This document shows, in pieces, positions 1 through 9,995 of a DNA stretch of 64,000 bases. Within the stretch, counting starts at the first letter, position 1. Every line of letters starts with the position of its first letter. The notes under the pieces are model-generated. The model was not told the origin of the DNA, made no database searches, and saw only the letters and a program-made list of their open reading frames with translations. The position numbers were made by a program, and so were the translations under genes. Origin of the DNA: Mauremys mutica (Eukaryota; Chordata; Testudines; Geoemydidae); the NCBI RefSeq assembly GCF_020497125.1, contig NC_059079.1, positions 49,797,114 through 49,861,113 of the forward strand, given 5' to 3'.

Positions 1-208
1 CTTTTGCCTCCACAATGCCTGGGAGCTTTTTTAGATAGGGCCAATTACATACTTAAAATGGGCTACATTTTGTCACAAGGGCATAGTAAAAGGTACCCAG
101 GTGCATCCCATGGAAGGAATTGTGGCTCAGACAATAACAAGTCCCTCCCTGCACTTCCCTGATGCTTGAAGGGAAATGATTTGCTGTTGGCCTATACCTG
201 TACCATAT
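1..208. other. Unassigned flank
   Basis: Ordinary A+T-rich sequence up to the TSD of the first hAT element. I see no open frame with recognisable residues, no RNA fold and no clear repeat boundary. Confidence 0.5.
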
Positions 209-447
209 ATTACTACTAGGGATGTCGATTAACACATGTTATTAATTCAAAAAAAGTAATCACAATTTATCAGTTTTAATCACACAGTTAAACAATAACA
301 TACCAATTGAAATGTATTAAATATTTTGGATGCTTTTCTACATTTTCATATATATTGTATTCTGTGTTGTAATTGAAATCAATGTGTATTATTTTTTCTT
401 ATAAATATTTGCACTGTAAAAATTATGATTAAAAGAAATTGTATTTT

Positions 448-720
448 TCAATTCACCTCATACAAGTACTGCAGTGCACTCTCTTTATTGTAAAAGTGCA
501 AGTTACAAATGTAGATTTTTTTTGTTACATAACTACATTCAAAAACAAAACAATGCAAACCTTTAGAGCCTACAAGTCCACTCAGTCCTACTTCTTCTTC
601 AACCAATTGCTGACAAACAAGTTTGTTTACATTAACAGGAGATAATGCTGTCCTGTTCTTATTTACAATGTCACCAGAAAGTGAGAACAAGCATTTGCCT
701 GGTATTTTTGTAGCTGGCAT
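448..720 (-). pseudogene. hAT transposase C-terminal fragment, inverted left arm
   Basis: The minus strand reads about 90 codons. They include CLFSLSGDIVNKNR and ALSPVNVNKLVC, which match the C-terminal hAT dimerisation (Dimer_Tnp_hAT) segment also encoded on the plus strand at 1182-1484. The opening methionine is only the first available one; no N-terminal or catalytic regions precede it. It cannot make a working transposase and survives as part of the inverted arm. Translation runs past the usual end of the domain into former 3' untranslated sequence. Confidence 0.72.
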
Positions 721-852
721 TCCAATGCATTTACGTGCCAGATATGCTACACCTTTCTATGACCCTTCATGCTTTGGCCACCATTCCAGAGAACATGTGG
801 ATGACGCTCATTAAAAAAATAATGTGTTAATTAAATTTGTTACTCAGCTCTT

Positions 853-1484
853 TTGGGGAGGAGATTGTATGTCCCCTGCTCTATTTTACCCGCATTCTGC
901 CATATATTTCATGTTATAGCAGTCTCAGATGATTGCCCAGCATATGTTGTTAATTTTAAGAACACTTTCACTGCAGATCTGACAAAACACAAAGAAGGTA
1001 CCAATGTGAGATTTCTAAAGATAGCTACAGCACTAGACCAGGGTTTAAGAATCTGAAGTGCCTTCCAAAATCTGAGAGGGACGAGCCATGGAGCACGCTT
1101 TCAGAAGTCTTAAAAGAGCAACACTTTGATGTAGAAACTACAGAACCCAAACCACAAAAAAAGAAAATCAACATTCTGCTTGTGGCATCTGACTCAGATA
1201 ATGACAATGAACATGCATCAGCCCATGCTGCTTTGGATTGTTATCAAGCAGAACCCATCATCAGGATGGATGCATGTTCCCTGGAAAGGTGGTTGAAGCA
1301 TGAAGGGACATATGAATCTTTAGTGCAACTGGCACGTAAATATCTTGCGACACCGGCTACAACAGTGCTATGAGAGCACCTGTTCTCACTTTAAGGTGAC
1401 ATTGTAACCAAGAAGTGGTCAGCATTATCTCCTGCAAATGTAAACAAACTTGTTTGTCTGAGTGATTGGCTGAACAAGAAATAG
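853..1484 (+). pseudogene. hAT transposase C-terminal remnant with frameshift and stops
   Basis: This is a broken C-terminal part of a hAT-superfamily transposase. One frame covers about 853-1056, with CPAYVVNFKNTFTADLTKHK. Reading then continues in another frame from about 1040 through KCLPKSERDEPWSTLSEVLK to the dimerisation segment HEGTYESLVQLARKYLATPA, so there is a frameshift near 1040-1056. The second frame is interrupted by TGA at 1371-1373 and TAA at 1392-1394, then continues through ALSPANVNKLVCLSDWLNKK to its natural stop at 1482-1484. The RNase H-fold catalytic part is missing. Family assignment rests on the dimerisation segment; the exact subfamily is not decided. Confidence 0.75.
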
Positions 1485-1823
1485 GACTGAGTGGACAAAA
1501 TTTTACATTGTTTTATTTTTAATGCAGTTTTTTTGTACTTAATTCTATATTTGTAAGTTAAACTTTCATGATAAAGAGATTGCACTACAGTACTTGTATT
1601 AGGTGAATTGAAAAATACTATTTCTTTTGGGTTTTTTTACAGTGTAACAAAAAATAGTAATATAAAGTGAGTGCTGCACACTTTGTATTGTGTTGTAATT
1701 GAAATCAATATATTTGAACATATATAAAACATTCAGAAATATTTAAATAAATGGTATTCTATTATTAACAGTGTGATTAATCACAATTAATTTTTTTAAT
1801 TGCTTAACAGCCGTAATTACTAC

Positions 1824-2489
1824 TCATCATGCCTCAGCTGTGCTGACCAGAGAGTCAATAAACGCTGTCCTCACTGCCCATTTGCTCCCGGAAGGGAATG
1901 AATAGCCACATAGTCCCACTTACTTCACATACTTATCAGTCTTGGTAGACCATAAAAAGGTTAAGGAGGTTATAAATTGCCCTATTCCCCTGCACAGCCA
2001 AACAATTCAGGTTAGAGTGTAGCTCTTGCTTTTATCTCCTCCCCCTAGGAGAGACTTCCATCTAATAACTTCAATATTTCCAGGGCCAGAGGACCCAATG
2101 AATTACAGCAATTTCATGATGTGGAACTGGACTTTTACAGGAGCTGCTGACATGGCTGCCCTCAAACATTTTCTGCAATTTTTTGCACATTTGTTATTTT
2201 TAGCCCAGTATTTTAATGATTCAGTCAGCTGTTGCCAAATAGGCTGAGAAAGGTTACAAAAAACATATTAGTTTACTTGTTTTTTAATAGCAAGATGTGT
2301 TTGCTCAGGTAGGCAGCCAGCACTGAATATCTGCTAGACTCCAGGTGTTCTTTTGCTGAACACTATCAGCATGGTTATCAGTGTTTTTAGGTCACAAAAT
2401 TAAATATGTTTACTTCTGTTGCTGTCTCTGTATTGCATTTAAAATCAGACCAGTACTCAGCATCTATAGCAATACAAATTCTCTCTTTA
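1824..2489. other. Unassigned interval
   Basis: No gene or repeat was recognised. The short frames are not supported by any motif. Confidence 0.4.
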
Positions 2490-2491
2490 TA

Positions 2492-2883
2492 CAGTCAAAC
2501 CCCGCCATAACACGCCCCGCCATAACGTGAAATCGCATATAATGCGATTGCAGGTTGACTCCCATTTAAGGTACAGTATGGTACTGTACCAATGGTCCCC
2601 AACACCATGGCAGGAGAGAGAAGCTGCAGCCCCGCACCTGCCGGGGACAGAGAGCACCGGCGCCCGCAGCCCCGGAGTTCTCTGTCCCCAGCAGGCGGGG
2701 GGCCACAGCTCCTCTCCCCTGCTGGGCACTAGGCACCACGGGCACTAGGCGTTGCACCTCAATGCACCGCTTTGGGGCCACTGAAAACCTGACTGATTTG
2801 AAACCCCGCTATACTGCGACCCCGCATTTAGCGCGATGGGATTTTTTGGACCCCAAAGGTCGCGTTATAGCGGGGTTTCACTG
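2492..2883. mobile_element. Pogo/Tigger-like mariner MITE
   Basis: A 392-bp non-autonomous element. The left end CAGTCAAACCCCGC and the right end GCGGGGTTTCACTG form terminal inverted repeats with one mismatch. TA dinucleotides flank both ends (2490-2491 and 2884-2885), as expected of Tc1/mariner-type insertion. Subterminal CCCCGCCATAAC and CGCGTTATAGCGGGG motifs resemble the ends of pogo/Tigger elements. The interior is G+C-rich and non-coding; frames on both strands are incidental. Assignment to pogo rather than another mariner group comes from recalled family ends. Confidence 0.75.
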
Positions 2884-3129
2884 TATTTGTCTAGCTTACT
2901 TGTGACTTTGCTGGCAGTGGAATTGGAACATAGCAAGTGAAAAATCCCTAACATTTTCTCAGTATATTTTCCAGGATATCCCAAGGGCTTCCTGCTACAG
3001 TTTACCATGTAAAAAAACTCCAAACATGTATAGGGTGGACAGCAGTGGCTTTTCCATACGCTCCTTCTCATCCCAGATACCATGGAGGCCCCTCTGCTCC
3101 AGAGGCACATAGTAAGGTCTCTGTGGAGA

Positions 3130-3760
3130 TAGGTGGTGTAACCTTGTAGCCACCACCTTAGTGCCCCCTCGTGGCCAGCGGTGCCTCTGCCATATGCTGT
3201 TCCTATATTCCCTTGTTCAGAGCTCCTTAAACAAGACTCCATACAGTCTCGATCACCCACTCACACAGGGCTTTGGAGCTGTGCTCTGGCTCTGCTCCAG
3301 CTCCACTGCTCAGGAGCTGCTCCGCGCTCCAGCTCGGGGCTCCACTCCAACGCCCTCACAGCCCTTTTTTGGTATCTGTTTCTTTATTAACACACAGTTC
3401 CAAAAAGAAAACAAAAACAAATCTTTCACCCAGCCTTAAGCTAAGCTCAGCTCCTTCTCCCTGCGGTATTGTTCCTTCCTGGTGACTGAGCAGCTGAAGA
3501 TGATGCAAGTCCTGGCCTGTGTTCTCTCAAAGGAAGAACAAAACTATCACTAGGTCTTCCTACCCAGACCTAACTTCCTTTTTTAGAGCCCACTGCAGGA
3601 GACCTTCCTTCCTGCAAATTCACTTTGCAGTTCCCCCTCTGGCTATACCCTCACTGACCTTTTATAGTCCAGGTGCAGAGCCACCTTCTGAGAGAAGAAG
3701 ATAAATGGGATTTCCTTATCTTCTCAAAGTAGCATGCCGTTCTTGGGACTGAATAGATTT
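3130..3760 (-). mobile_element. Possible LTR fragment, minus strand
   Basis: Read on the minus strand, a TATAAAAG box (near 3659-3666 on the plus strand) is followed about 280 bases downstream by an AATAAA signal (near 3381-3388), then by a G+C-rich stretch. That order, promoter then poly(A) then U5-like tail, is what an LTR looks like. I could not find matching TG...CA ends or a TSD, and no internal retroelement genes adjoin it. It could equally be an unrelated promoter-like sequence. Confidence 0.3.
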
Positions 3761-5169
3761 CTGAGGGGAAGCTATAGTGTCCAGACCAAGATCAACTCCA
3801 CCTCCATACCTGTTATGTCACCATGGAAAGATGTAAAGTTCTAGCACCAACACAATTATCTAAGAGCATCAGTGCTCCTAAGAATGCAGAGTATCTGGGA
3901 TTTAGCCAAGAGGTAGAACACCAGAATGGAAGATTTTGCCCCTTCCTCCCACCCCCACAGGGATTGCTTGGGACCTGAAGGATCATGCTTTGTCGTAACA
4001 GAGGATCCTTGGGATCCACTAGATTTGAGGGGAGAATCAGAAGGAATGATGAAAGTGTAAACCAAATGTGATTTGTGGGAGGTATCTATCTACACATGTA
4101 GGTTGCCCAGGAGCACAAGCCACAGTTTGGGAAAGCACTGCACTTACAATAACTATCGTCTGCTTAGGTACCATTCTGAAAACACACAGAAAGCAAAAGT
4201 ATAGAGAAAGCTTATGCCTCCTCCTCCTCCTCCAAATAATCTACCAAAAAAGATCAAGAGTCCTTCGATGTTTGCCACTTGCATCATGTGTCATCACCTA
4301 TTCTTGTTGAACCCCTAGCCAGCTAATTTACAGCCCATTTTCGGCAAAGGTACAGAAAAGAAAATGGTCTAACAATGTCTTGGAGTTCAGGAGAAATGAG
4401 AGTGGTTATTCTGGATGAATCACTGAGCCTATTATGTATTTGGTATATTATCACTAGTGTCAGTGGACTAGGATAAATCTCATTTGCACCTTCTCTCCCG
4501 CAACTCTGGCTAATTCAGCCTCTGCCCCCAAATACCAGTCTGACAAAACATAAAAGTAAAGAGCAGTGTGTGCCAGAATTGCATGTGCTATGTGAGGATT
4601 GCTGCTGATCCATACACATTCCATGCCCTGTTCCACTTTCATTACTTAGAGTGGGTTAGGAGAGATCCATTAGAGAAAGAGCCCAGCACCATTACTTAGG
4701 TATCAATCATTTATATCAGATAATATTAATATGATTTGTGCAGCAAAGGAGCATGGGGCTGCACACATTTACCCTGCTTTGGACCTCACTTAAAATTGCT
4801 CGTCAGTGATGTTTCCTACATGATAGTTAGAAAACTACAAAGTGATATAGGATCATACCTACTTGCTTTCAAGTATATTACTCACTAGAGGATATTTGCT
4901 GCAACACAAGTTGCTATCTGACCGTTTTCCTGCTCCTTCTCTCTCCTTCCCAATTAAAGGAAGATCCAGCTCTGATTGGTATCAACAGGAGTATTTCCGT
5001 TGATTTAATGGACATTAATGGGAGTTTCCCCAGGAATAGATTTTTAACAAATTATCCATTCATAATTTCTGCTATAGGGATGTGTTATGTGGTTAGCAAA
5101 GTCATACTGGCCAAACTTTTCAAATCTTGGTGCCTACACTTGGGCTCCTAAATCTATATGTAGACACCT

Positions 5170-5170
<1 letters not shown>
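3761..5170. other. Unassigned interval
   Basis: A+T-rich sequence with a short CTC trinucleotide run near 4217-4232 and nothing else that I can name. No coding frame carries recognisable protein features. Confidence 0.4.

Positions 5171-5211
<41 letters not shown>
5171..5211. repeat. Compound (TC)n(AC)n microsatellite
   Basis: Eleven TC units (5171-5192) run directly into about nine AC units (5193-5211). A compound dinucleotide tract of this kind is likely to be length-polymorphic. Confidence 0.95.
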
Positions 5212-5212
<1 letters not shown>

Positions 5213-6139
5213 TTAAATGGGGGGCACTCAAGTGTTAAAAGTTTGGCCTTTATGTACAATATAATTAGAATATACACCCAAATAACTGCAATGAACAGGG
5301 GAGTTTAACTGTAGCAATTATCATTACAAGCTCAAAAATGCTTTCTTATAGTGTAACTAAACCAAAGTGGAAACTCATATTTCCCTATAAATGATGGTTT
5401 AAATTTCAGTTTCTTGCTACTTGCAGAGTATATGCACACCCATCATTATCCAAAGTACAAATCACTTAAAACTGGAAAAATGATTTATGAAATGCAGCAA
5501 GTTTTGATTAATTTGTACTTGGTTTCAACATAGTATCTGGCTTCGCCAACGCTTTGATTGGCAACAAGTGATAAGGCCACACTGGGACCTTCCTTTATTC
5601 CAATACATTCCATATAAGTGAGGTGTCGTGAGAATTTGATACACAGAGTGCACATGCATTGCTCGACTGACTTTTCAGATGAAAGGTTAATTTGTAGACC
5701 CCTTAGTACGGTGCATTAAGATTTCAGCACAATAAGGTGTTACTGTTTAACTAAAATCCAGACATCTTTCGTCCAGGGATTAAGCTAAAACAATGGCATT
5801 AATACATTTATTCAGATTACCTATATATAAATTTTAATTCTACTAATCCTTTGGTACTGGATGGTTTAGAGGCTTTTTACAGAAAAGCATTTTGCATTTC
5901 TGCATTACATTTGGAAGCACATCAAAAGTTTTTAAATAGACCTCATTCCTGGGGAGAGGACAGTCTTTTCAAAATTCCTAGTTATCTGAAATGAAAACTC
6001 TGCAGTCATTACAACTAAACACAATGGAGAAAATTAAGGCAGCATTCTAAAATGCCACCTTTTGTTGGTTTAAGAAAAAAACTAATAATTCCATGTAGGC
6101 TCCCATCCACCCTACCCCACCCCACCAATGCTCCTCTTC
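5212..6139. other. Unassigned interval
   Basis: No genes, structured RNAs or clear repeats were seen before the Harbinger element's TGA duplication at 6140-6142. Confidence 0.4.
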
Positions 6140-6298
6140 TGAGGCCTTGTCTACACTACAAGACTATTTTGAATCAACTTAGTTCGAATTTGTGGATTCG
6201 ACCTTATGAAGTCGAATTTGTGTATCCATACTAAATACACTAATTCGAATTTCTGAGTCCACATTCACGGGGCCAGCGTCGACTTTGGAAGCGGTGCA

Positions 6299-6319
6299 CT
6301 GTGGGAAGCTATCCCACAG
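6299..6319. promoter_or_regulatory. Perfect inverted repeat upstream of transposase
   Basis: CTGTGGGA and TCCCACAG are separated by five bases, about 200 bp upstream of the probable transposase start. Related GCACTGTGGG / TCCCA(C/T)AG sequence occupies the same place in the two large non-autonomous derivatives (near 18092-18130 and 28610-28650). Conservation between elements suggests an end-binding or promoter site; that role is inferred. Confidence 0.45.
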
Positions 6320-6520
6320 TTCCCGCACTCCCCGCTGCCCATTGGAATGCTGGGTAGAGCCCCCAATGCCTGCTGGGGGAAAAAATGTGCCGAGGGTGGT
6401 TTTGGGTAACTGTCATTATTGAACCGTCACTCCCGCCCTCTCTCCCTGAAAGCGCCGGCGGGAAATCTGTTCGCGCCCTTGTCTTGTCAGTTACAGCGCG
6501 TACGCCACAGCACTGCGAGC

Positions 6521-7804
6521 ATGGAGCCCGCTGCAATCATCGCTGCACTTATGGCCGTTGTCAACTCCTCGCACCTTATCGTCCACCTCTTCCACAGTCA
6601 GCTGCTGAGAAATCGGGCGAGGAGGCTCCGGCAGCGCGGTGAGGACAGGAAGTCACAGAGTGGCGCAGACCTCTCACAAAGCAGGGTACGCCGCGCCGTG
6701 GAGATCATGGTGGCAATGGGTCAAGTTCATGGTGTGGAACGGCGATTCTGGGCACGGGAAACCAGCATGGACTGGTGGGACCGCATAGTGCTGCAGGTCT
6801 GGGATGAATCACAGTGGCTGCGAAACTTCAGGATGCGTAAGGGCACTTTCCTTGAACTCTGTGACTTGCTGGCCCCTGCCCTGAAGCGCCAGGACACACG
6901 GATGCGAGCAGCCCTGAGTGTGCAGAAGCGAGTGGCCATAGCCCTCTGGAAACTTGCAATGCCAGACAGCTACCGGTCAGTAGCGAACCACTTTGGCGTG
7001 GGCAAATCTACCGTGGGGGTTGCTGTGATGCAAGTAGCCCACGCAATCGTTGAGCAACTGCTCTCAAAGGTAGTGACTCTCGGAAACGTCCAGGACATCA
7101 TACATGGCTTCGCCGCGATGGGATTCCCAAACTGCGGTGGGGCTATAGATGGGACTCACATCCCTATCCTGGCACCAGCCCACCAGGCCAGCGAGTACAT
7201 TAACCGAACGGGCTACTTTTCAATGGTGCTGCAAGCACTGGTGGACTATAGGGGACGTTTTACCAACATCTTCGTTGGGTGGGCGGGCAAGGTTCATGAC
7301 GCGCGTGTGTTCAGGAACTCTGGTCTGTTTAGACGCCTCCAGGCAGGAACTTTCTTCCCGGACCACAAAATAACGGTTGGGGATGTGCAGATGCCTACAG
7401 TGATCCTCGGGGACCCAGCCTACCCACTAATGCCCTGGCTCATGAAGCCCTATACAGGCGCCTTGGACAGAGAGAAGGAACTCTTCAACTACCAGCTGAG
7501 CAAGTGCAGAATGGTGGTGGAGTGTGCTTTCGGACGTCTCAAGGGGAGATGGCGGAGCTTACTGACTCGCTCGGACATCAGCGAAAAGAATATCCCCGTA
7601 GTTATTGCTGCTTGCTGTGTGCTACACAATCTCTGTGAGAGCAAGGGCGAGACCTTTTTGTCCGGATGGGAGGTTGAGGCAAATCGCCTGGCTGCAGTTT
7701 ACGCTCAGCCAGACACCCGTGCCGAGAGAATATCCCAGCGGGAAGCGCTGTGTATCCGGGAGGCTTTGAAAGCAAGTTTCCTCGGAGAGCAGGGTAACCT
7801 ATGA
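6521..7804 (+). CDS. PIF/Harbinger (HARBI1-like) DDE transposase
   Basis: This encodes the enzyme that cuts and reinserts Harbinger elements, predicted to act in the nucleus with the partner Myb-like protein. From ATG 6521 it is 427 residues, close to the usual family length. The frame is open to an in-frame ATG at 6419, but 6521 has A at -3 and G at +4 and starts with MEPAAI, matching the start context in the related derivative at 17940-20094. An N-terminal segment with W and F positions (about 83-121) precedes a helix-turn-helix-like region (about 133-185, including RSVANHFGVGKSTV). The DDE_Tnp_4 catalytic core follows: AIDGTH with D210, HDARVF around 259, GDPAYP with D298, and VECAFGRLKGRW with E334. 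D298 and E334 are separated by 35 residues, as expected. No stop or frameshift is present. An AATAAA follows at 7949. Confidence 0.95.
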   Translation: MEPAAIIAALMAVVNSSHLIVHLFHSQLLRNRARRLRQRGEDRKSQSGADLSQSRVRRAVEIMVAMGQVHGVERRFWARETSMDWWDRIVLQVWDESQWLRNFRMRKGTFLELCDLLAPALKRQDTRMRAALSVQKRVAIALWKLAMPDSYRSVANHFGVGKSTVGVAVMQVAHAIVEQLLSKVVTLGNVQDIIHGFAAMGFPNCGGAIDGTHIPILAPAHQASEYINRTGYFSMVLQALVDYRGRFTNIFVGWAGKVHDARVFRNSGLFRRLQAGTFFPDHKITVGDVQMPTVILGDPAYPLMPWLMKPYTGALDREKELFNYQLSKCRMVVECAFGRLKGRWRSLLTRSDISEKNIPVVIAACCVLHNLCESKGETFLSGWEVEANRLAAVYAQPDTRAERISQREALCIREALKASFLGEQGNL

Positions 7805-7948
7805 CTCTCCACTTGCTTTCAAGAGAAACTGACCCTGGGCCTGTGTCTGTATGTGTCGATTTCGATCTGCGGTTACATACCCCGTTCTCCAAGTTTCCCC
7901 CACTTCCAAAGCACGTTTTAAAGCAAATTAATTGTTACACTCATTATT

Positions 7949-7954
7949 AATAAA
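7949..7954 (+). terminator. Poly(A) signal of the transposase gene
   Basis: AATAAA lies about 145 bp after the transposase stop and is followed by a T-rich stretch with TTTGTTTTATTTTG. This is a good vertebrate polyadenylation arrangement. Confidence 0.7.
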
Positions 7955-8593
7955 TCTTTGTTTTATTTTGCATTTCTGTTCAGGTGTTGAAACATGGATG
8001 CATACTGTGCTGGGTACGGTGTGCACTGATGTACATACAGCTTGTACAATACAGGACGGACATCCTCCTGCTCCTACATAGGTCTCTGGGGTGGGGGACG
8101 GTTTCAAGTGGTTGTGCATGTAGGGGTGGGTTTGCAGGAAGGGGCGAGTGGTGCCGTCTTTGCATACGGAATTGGATGCAGGCTCTGGGCTGTGGGTTTG
8201 GGCGTAGGAAGGGGTGAGGGGTGTGGAGGAAGGGTGAGTATCTGTCCGTGGATGAGGGCTCTTGTTGGGGCTCAGGGCAGCAGAGAGGATCGCGCCTACG
8301 GTGGAAGTGCATGGTAAGGGCAGCATGCCTTAAAATTAGGGGGTGGCAGGCGCTAGGACCGTGGACAAGCGTACACATCACAGAATGACCCGGGGCAGCA
8401 TACACCACACAGAGGGACCCTGGTGACTACTGACTGCAGTCTGTGTGTGCCCTGCAGTTGATCCTGCCCCCGATAGTCTGGACCCTGCTAATGTAGGCTA
8501 TCCCGTGCAATTATAAATCCCCTGCCCCCCCCCACATACACAGTCTTCTGACACGAAAGACGTGACGGAAAGAGTGAACAACAGCAAACAGCT

Positions 8594-8599
8594 TTTATT
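8594..8599 (-). terminator. Poly(A) signal of the Myb-like gene
   Basis: TTTATT on plus reads AATAAA on minus, about 140 bp beyond the stop of the minus-strand Myb-like gene. It mirrors the signal of the convergent transposase gene. Confidence 0.65.
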
Positions 8600-8740
8600 A
8601 ATCTACTACATAGTGGGGTGATGAAACTTGGATTTGGGACTGGGTGATCCTGTAAGGGAAGCGCTTCTAAACAGTTATAGCGTCAGAGGTGTGTGGAACA
8701 TTAGCGCTCAGCTGTGGTGCAGTGACAGTTCTCACGGCCC

Positions 8741-9138
8741 CTACCGCCCCTCCGTCTTGTAATTTTCGGTGAGGGGGGGGACAGGACTTCTTGGCGTTGG
8801 AGGGTGGTTGCAGATACAGTGCAGGGGGGCTCTCTCCTCCTGCCTGCGGTCCTGCAGAACATCAACAAGGCGCCGGAGCGTGTCCGTTTGCTCCCTCATT
8901 AGCCCAAGCAGCGTTTGAGTCGCCTGATGGTCTTCCTGCCGCCACCTATCCTCCCGTTCGATGTGTGTGCGATGCTGTTGAGAGAGGGTCTCCCTCCACT
9001 GTCTCTGCTCTGCCGCCTCGCCTCTGGAGCAGGCCATCAGTTCCGCGAACATCTCTTCCCTAGTCTTTTTCTTTCGCCGCCTAATCTGAGCCAGCCTCTG
9101 CGAGGGGGATGCCAGGGCAGTCCGGGAAAGAGCCGAAG
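8741..9138 (-). CDS. Harbinger Myb/SANT-like protein, exon 2
   Basis: This is the second exon of the element's accessory gene. The minus strand shows a pyrimidine-rich acceptor ending CCCATCACACAG at 9139-9140, and coding starts at 9138. It supplies two bases that complete the codon begun by the single base left at the end of exon 1, so the phase matches exactly. The encoded 131 residues (194-324 of the joined protein) start with a basic patch RRRKKK (about 212-217), a likely nuclear localisation or DNA-contact region. A long charged coiled-coil-like helix rich in Q, R and E follows (about 220-285, including HIEREDRWRQED and LLGLMREQTDTLRRL), then a proline-rich tail. No stop or frameshift interrupts it. 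Confidence 0.82.
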
Positions 9139-9603
9139 CTGTGTGATGGGAAACAGTAAATGATTTCCTTGAACAGATACATGTTTGCGAACAGTGAACA
9201 CAGTCTAGTCAGTTTCTCTGAACAAGACCATACAGGGCACCAAGTCTCACGAGATCTCAGGAAAAGTTCGAGATTTCGGAATACGCTCTCATTGGCAGCG
9301 CCATTGCACAGGAGAGCGGACAAGCGGGGAGAGACAGCATAATCCGTCTTGCAGACAGTCCTGGTAAGCCTTAAAGTAGATCATGCTTATCAGTTAGTGG
9401 ATAGCTGTGCTCTCCTGCTAAAGGCAATCTGGAAAGCAGAAAGGCTGAGCCTTTTCCAGCCCCTCCCGCCAGTGCACGGGAAAGATCAATGTCTGCTTGT
9501 TCTCTGTGGCCTCCAGCACGTGGCTGTTAAGCGAGGGTCGTTGTTATGCAACCTAATTGTAAACCGTTAACAATAGTAACAATACACTAATTGCCCGACT
9601 TAG

Positions 9604-9906
9604 ATGCAGCCTGTCCAGACCGACATCACCCTGAGGCGGGTCACTCGCAGTCAGAGAGAGCGGATGCTACTGGAAGCCCTGCACAGACCAGGACCATATG
9701 CAGCAATGCTGGTGGAGGCGATGATTCCTCTCTACATTAGGATCTCCTGGCGCGGAAGAGTGTGCTTCCATGGAGCACCGAATAAGGCACCTCTCCCCAG
9801 GAACCTCCTGCGGAGGCTTTTCGAGCTGCTCTCTGAGAGCTTTGTTGAACTGTCCCAAGAGGATTACTGTTCAATCCCTATATGTGTGGACCTACTATTT
9901 ATATAG
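9604..9906 (+). CDS. Unrecognised 100-codon frame nested in the Myb-like intron
   Basis: I do not recognise this protein. It runs antisense to the Myb-like gene, entirely within its intron. The frame is 100 codons, has a basic N-terminal half (RRVTRSQRERM) and a hydrophobic-acidic stretch (LLRRLFELLSESFVELSQED), and is followed 60 bp later by AATAAA at 9966-9971. CCCGACTTAG ends just before the ATG and could be a splice acceptor. A consensus donor CTG|GTAAGC lies upstream at about 9360-9368, so a two-exon transcript is possible. No transmembrane segment or signal peptide stands out. It may be a third transposon gene, a captured exon, or a chance frame. Confidence 0.35.
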   Translation: MQPVQTDITLRRVTRSQRERMLLEALHRPGPYAAMLVEAMIPLYIRISWRGRVCFHGAPNKAPLPRNLLRRLFELLSESFVELSQEDYCSIPICVDLLFI

Positions 9907-9965
9907 TTTGACATGTAAAATTTTGTATATAGTATTTCTATTTTTTCTATACCCGTTTTTAAAAA

Positions 9966-9971
9966 AATAAA
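9966..9971 (+). terminator. Poly(A) signal after the nested frame
   Basis: AATAAA on the plus strand, 60 bp downstream of the stop of the 9604-9906 frame and just before the Myb-like gene's splice donor on the other strand. A single hexamer in an A-rich run could occur by chance. Confidence 0.4.
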
Positions 9972-9995
9972 AGTTTCCATGTTTATAGCACTTAC

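Larger units (their letters stand above)
217..1815 (+). mobile_element. hAT transposon, fold-back non-autonomous copy
   Basis: The element is bounded by an 8-bp duplication, ATTACTAC at 209-216 and 1816-1823, the TSD length expected of hAT elements. The left end (about 217-790) is an inverted copy of the right end (about 1300-1815). Both arms carry the same transposase C-terminal segment followed by the same A+T-rich 3' untranslated sequence, so the element can fold back on itself for roughly 500 bp. The unpaired centre (about 853-1300) is decayed transposase. The plus strand is assigned from the central and right-hand coding segment. It probably arose from an autonomous hAT whose 5' part was replaced by an inverted copy of its 3' part. 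A related copy lies at 12052-12947. Confidence 0.82.
7805..8740. other. Convergent 3' regions inside the Harbinger
   Basis: This is the spacer between the transposase stop and the Myb-like gene stop. It holds convergent poly(A) signals: AATAAA at 7949-7954 on the plus strand and TTTATT (AATAAA on minus) at 8594-8599. Minus-strand frames of 130-140 codons at 7928-8408 are proline-, histidine- and serine-rich without recognisable domains, and I treat them as incidental. The centre is G+C-richer, like the rest of the transposon. Confidence 0.6.
9139..9995 (-). other. Intron of the Harbinger Myb-like gene
   Basis: An 857-bp inferred intron. The donor on minus is GCG|GTAAGTGC with GTAAGT at 9990-9995, a strong consensus. 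The acceptor is CACACAG at 9139-9145. Reading straight through the donor gives a frame that stops at 9895 after a low-complexity tail, which supports splicing. The intron also holds an open plus-strand frame at 9604-9906 with its own poly(A) signal. Confidence 0.75.

Noticed and set aside
5171..5211. Microsatellite as a regulatory Z-DNA element
   Set aside because: Only a simple dinucleotide repeat is visible; no gene nearby would be regulated.
7928..8408. Two overlapping minus-strand frames of 132 and 142 codons in the Harbinger
   Set aside because: They lie between convergent transposon genes, overlap each other in different frames and are low in complexity.
9895..9995. Read-through C-terminal tail of the Myb-like frame
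   Set aside because: A strong splice donor with matching downstream acceptor and phase makes this intronic sequence.
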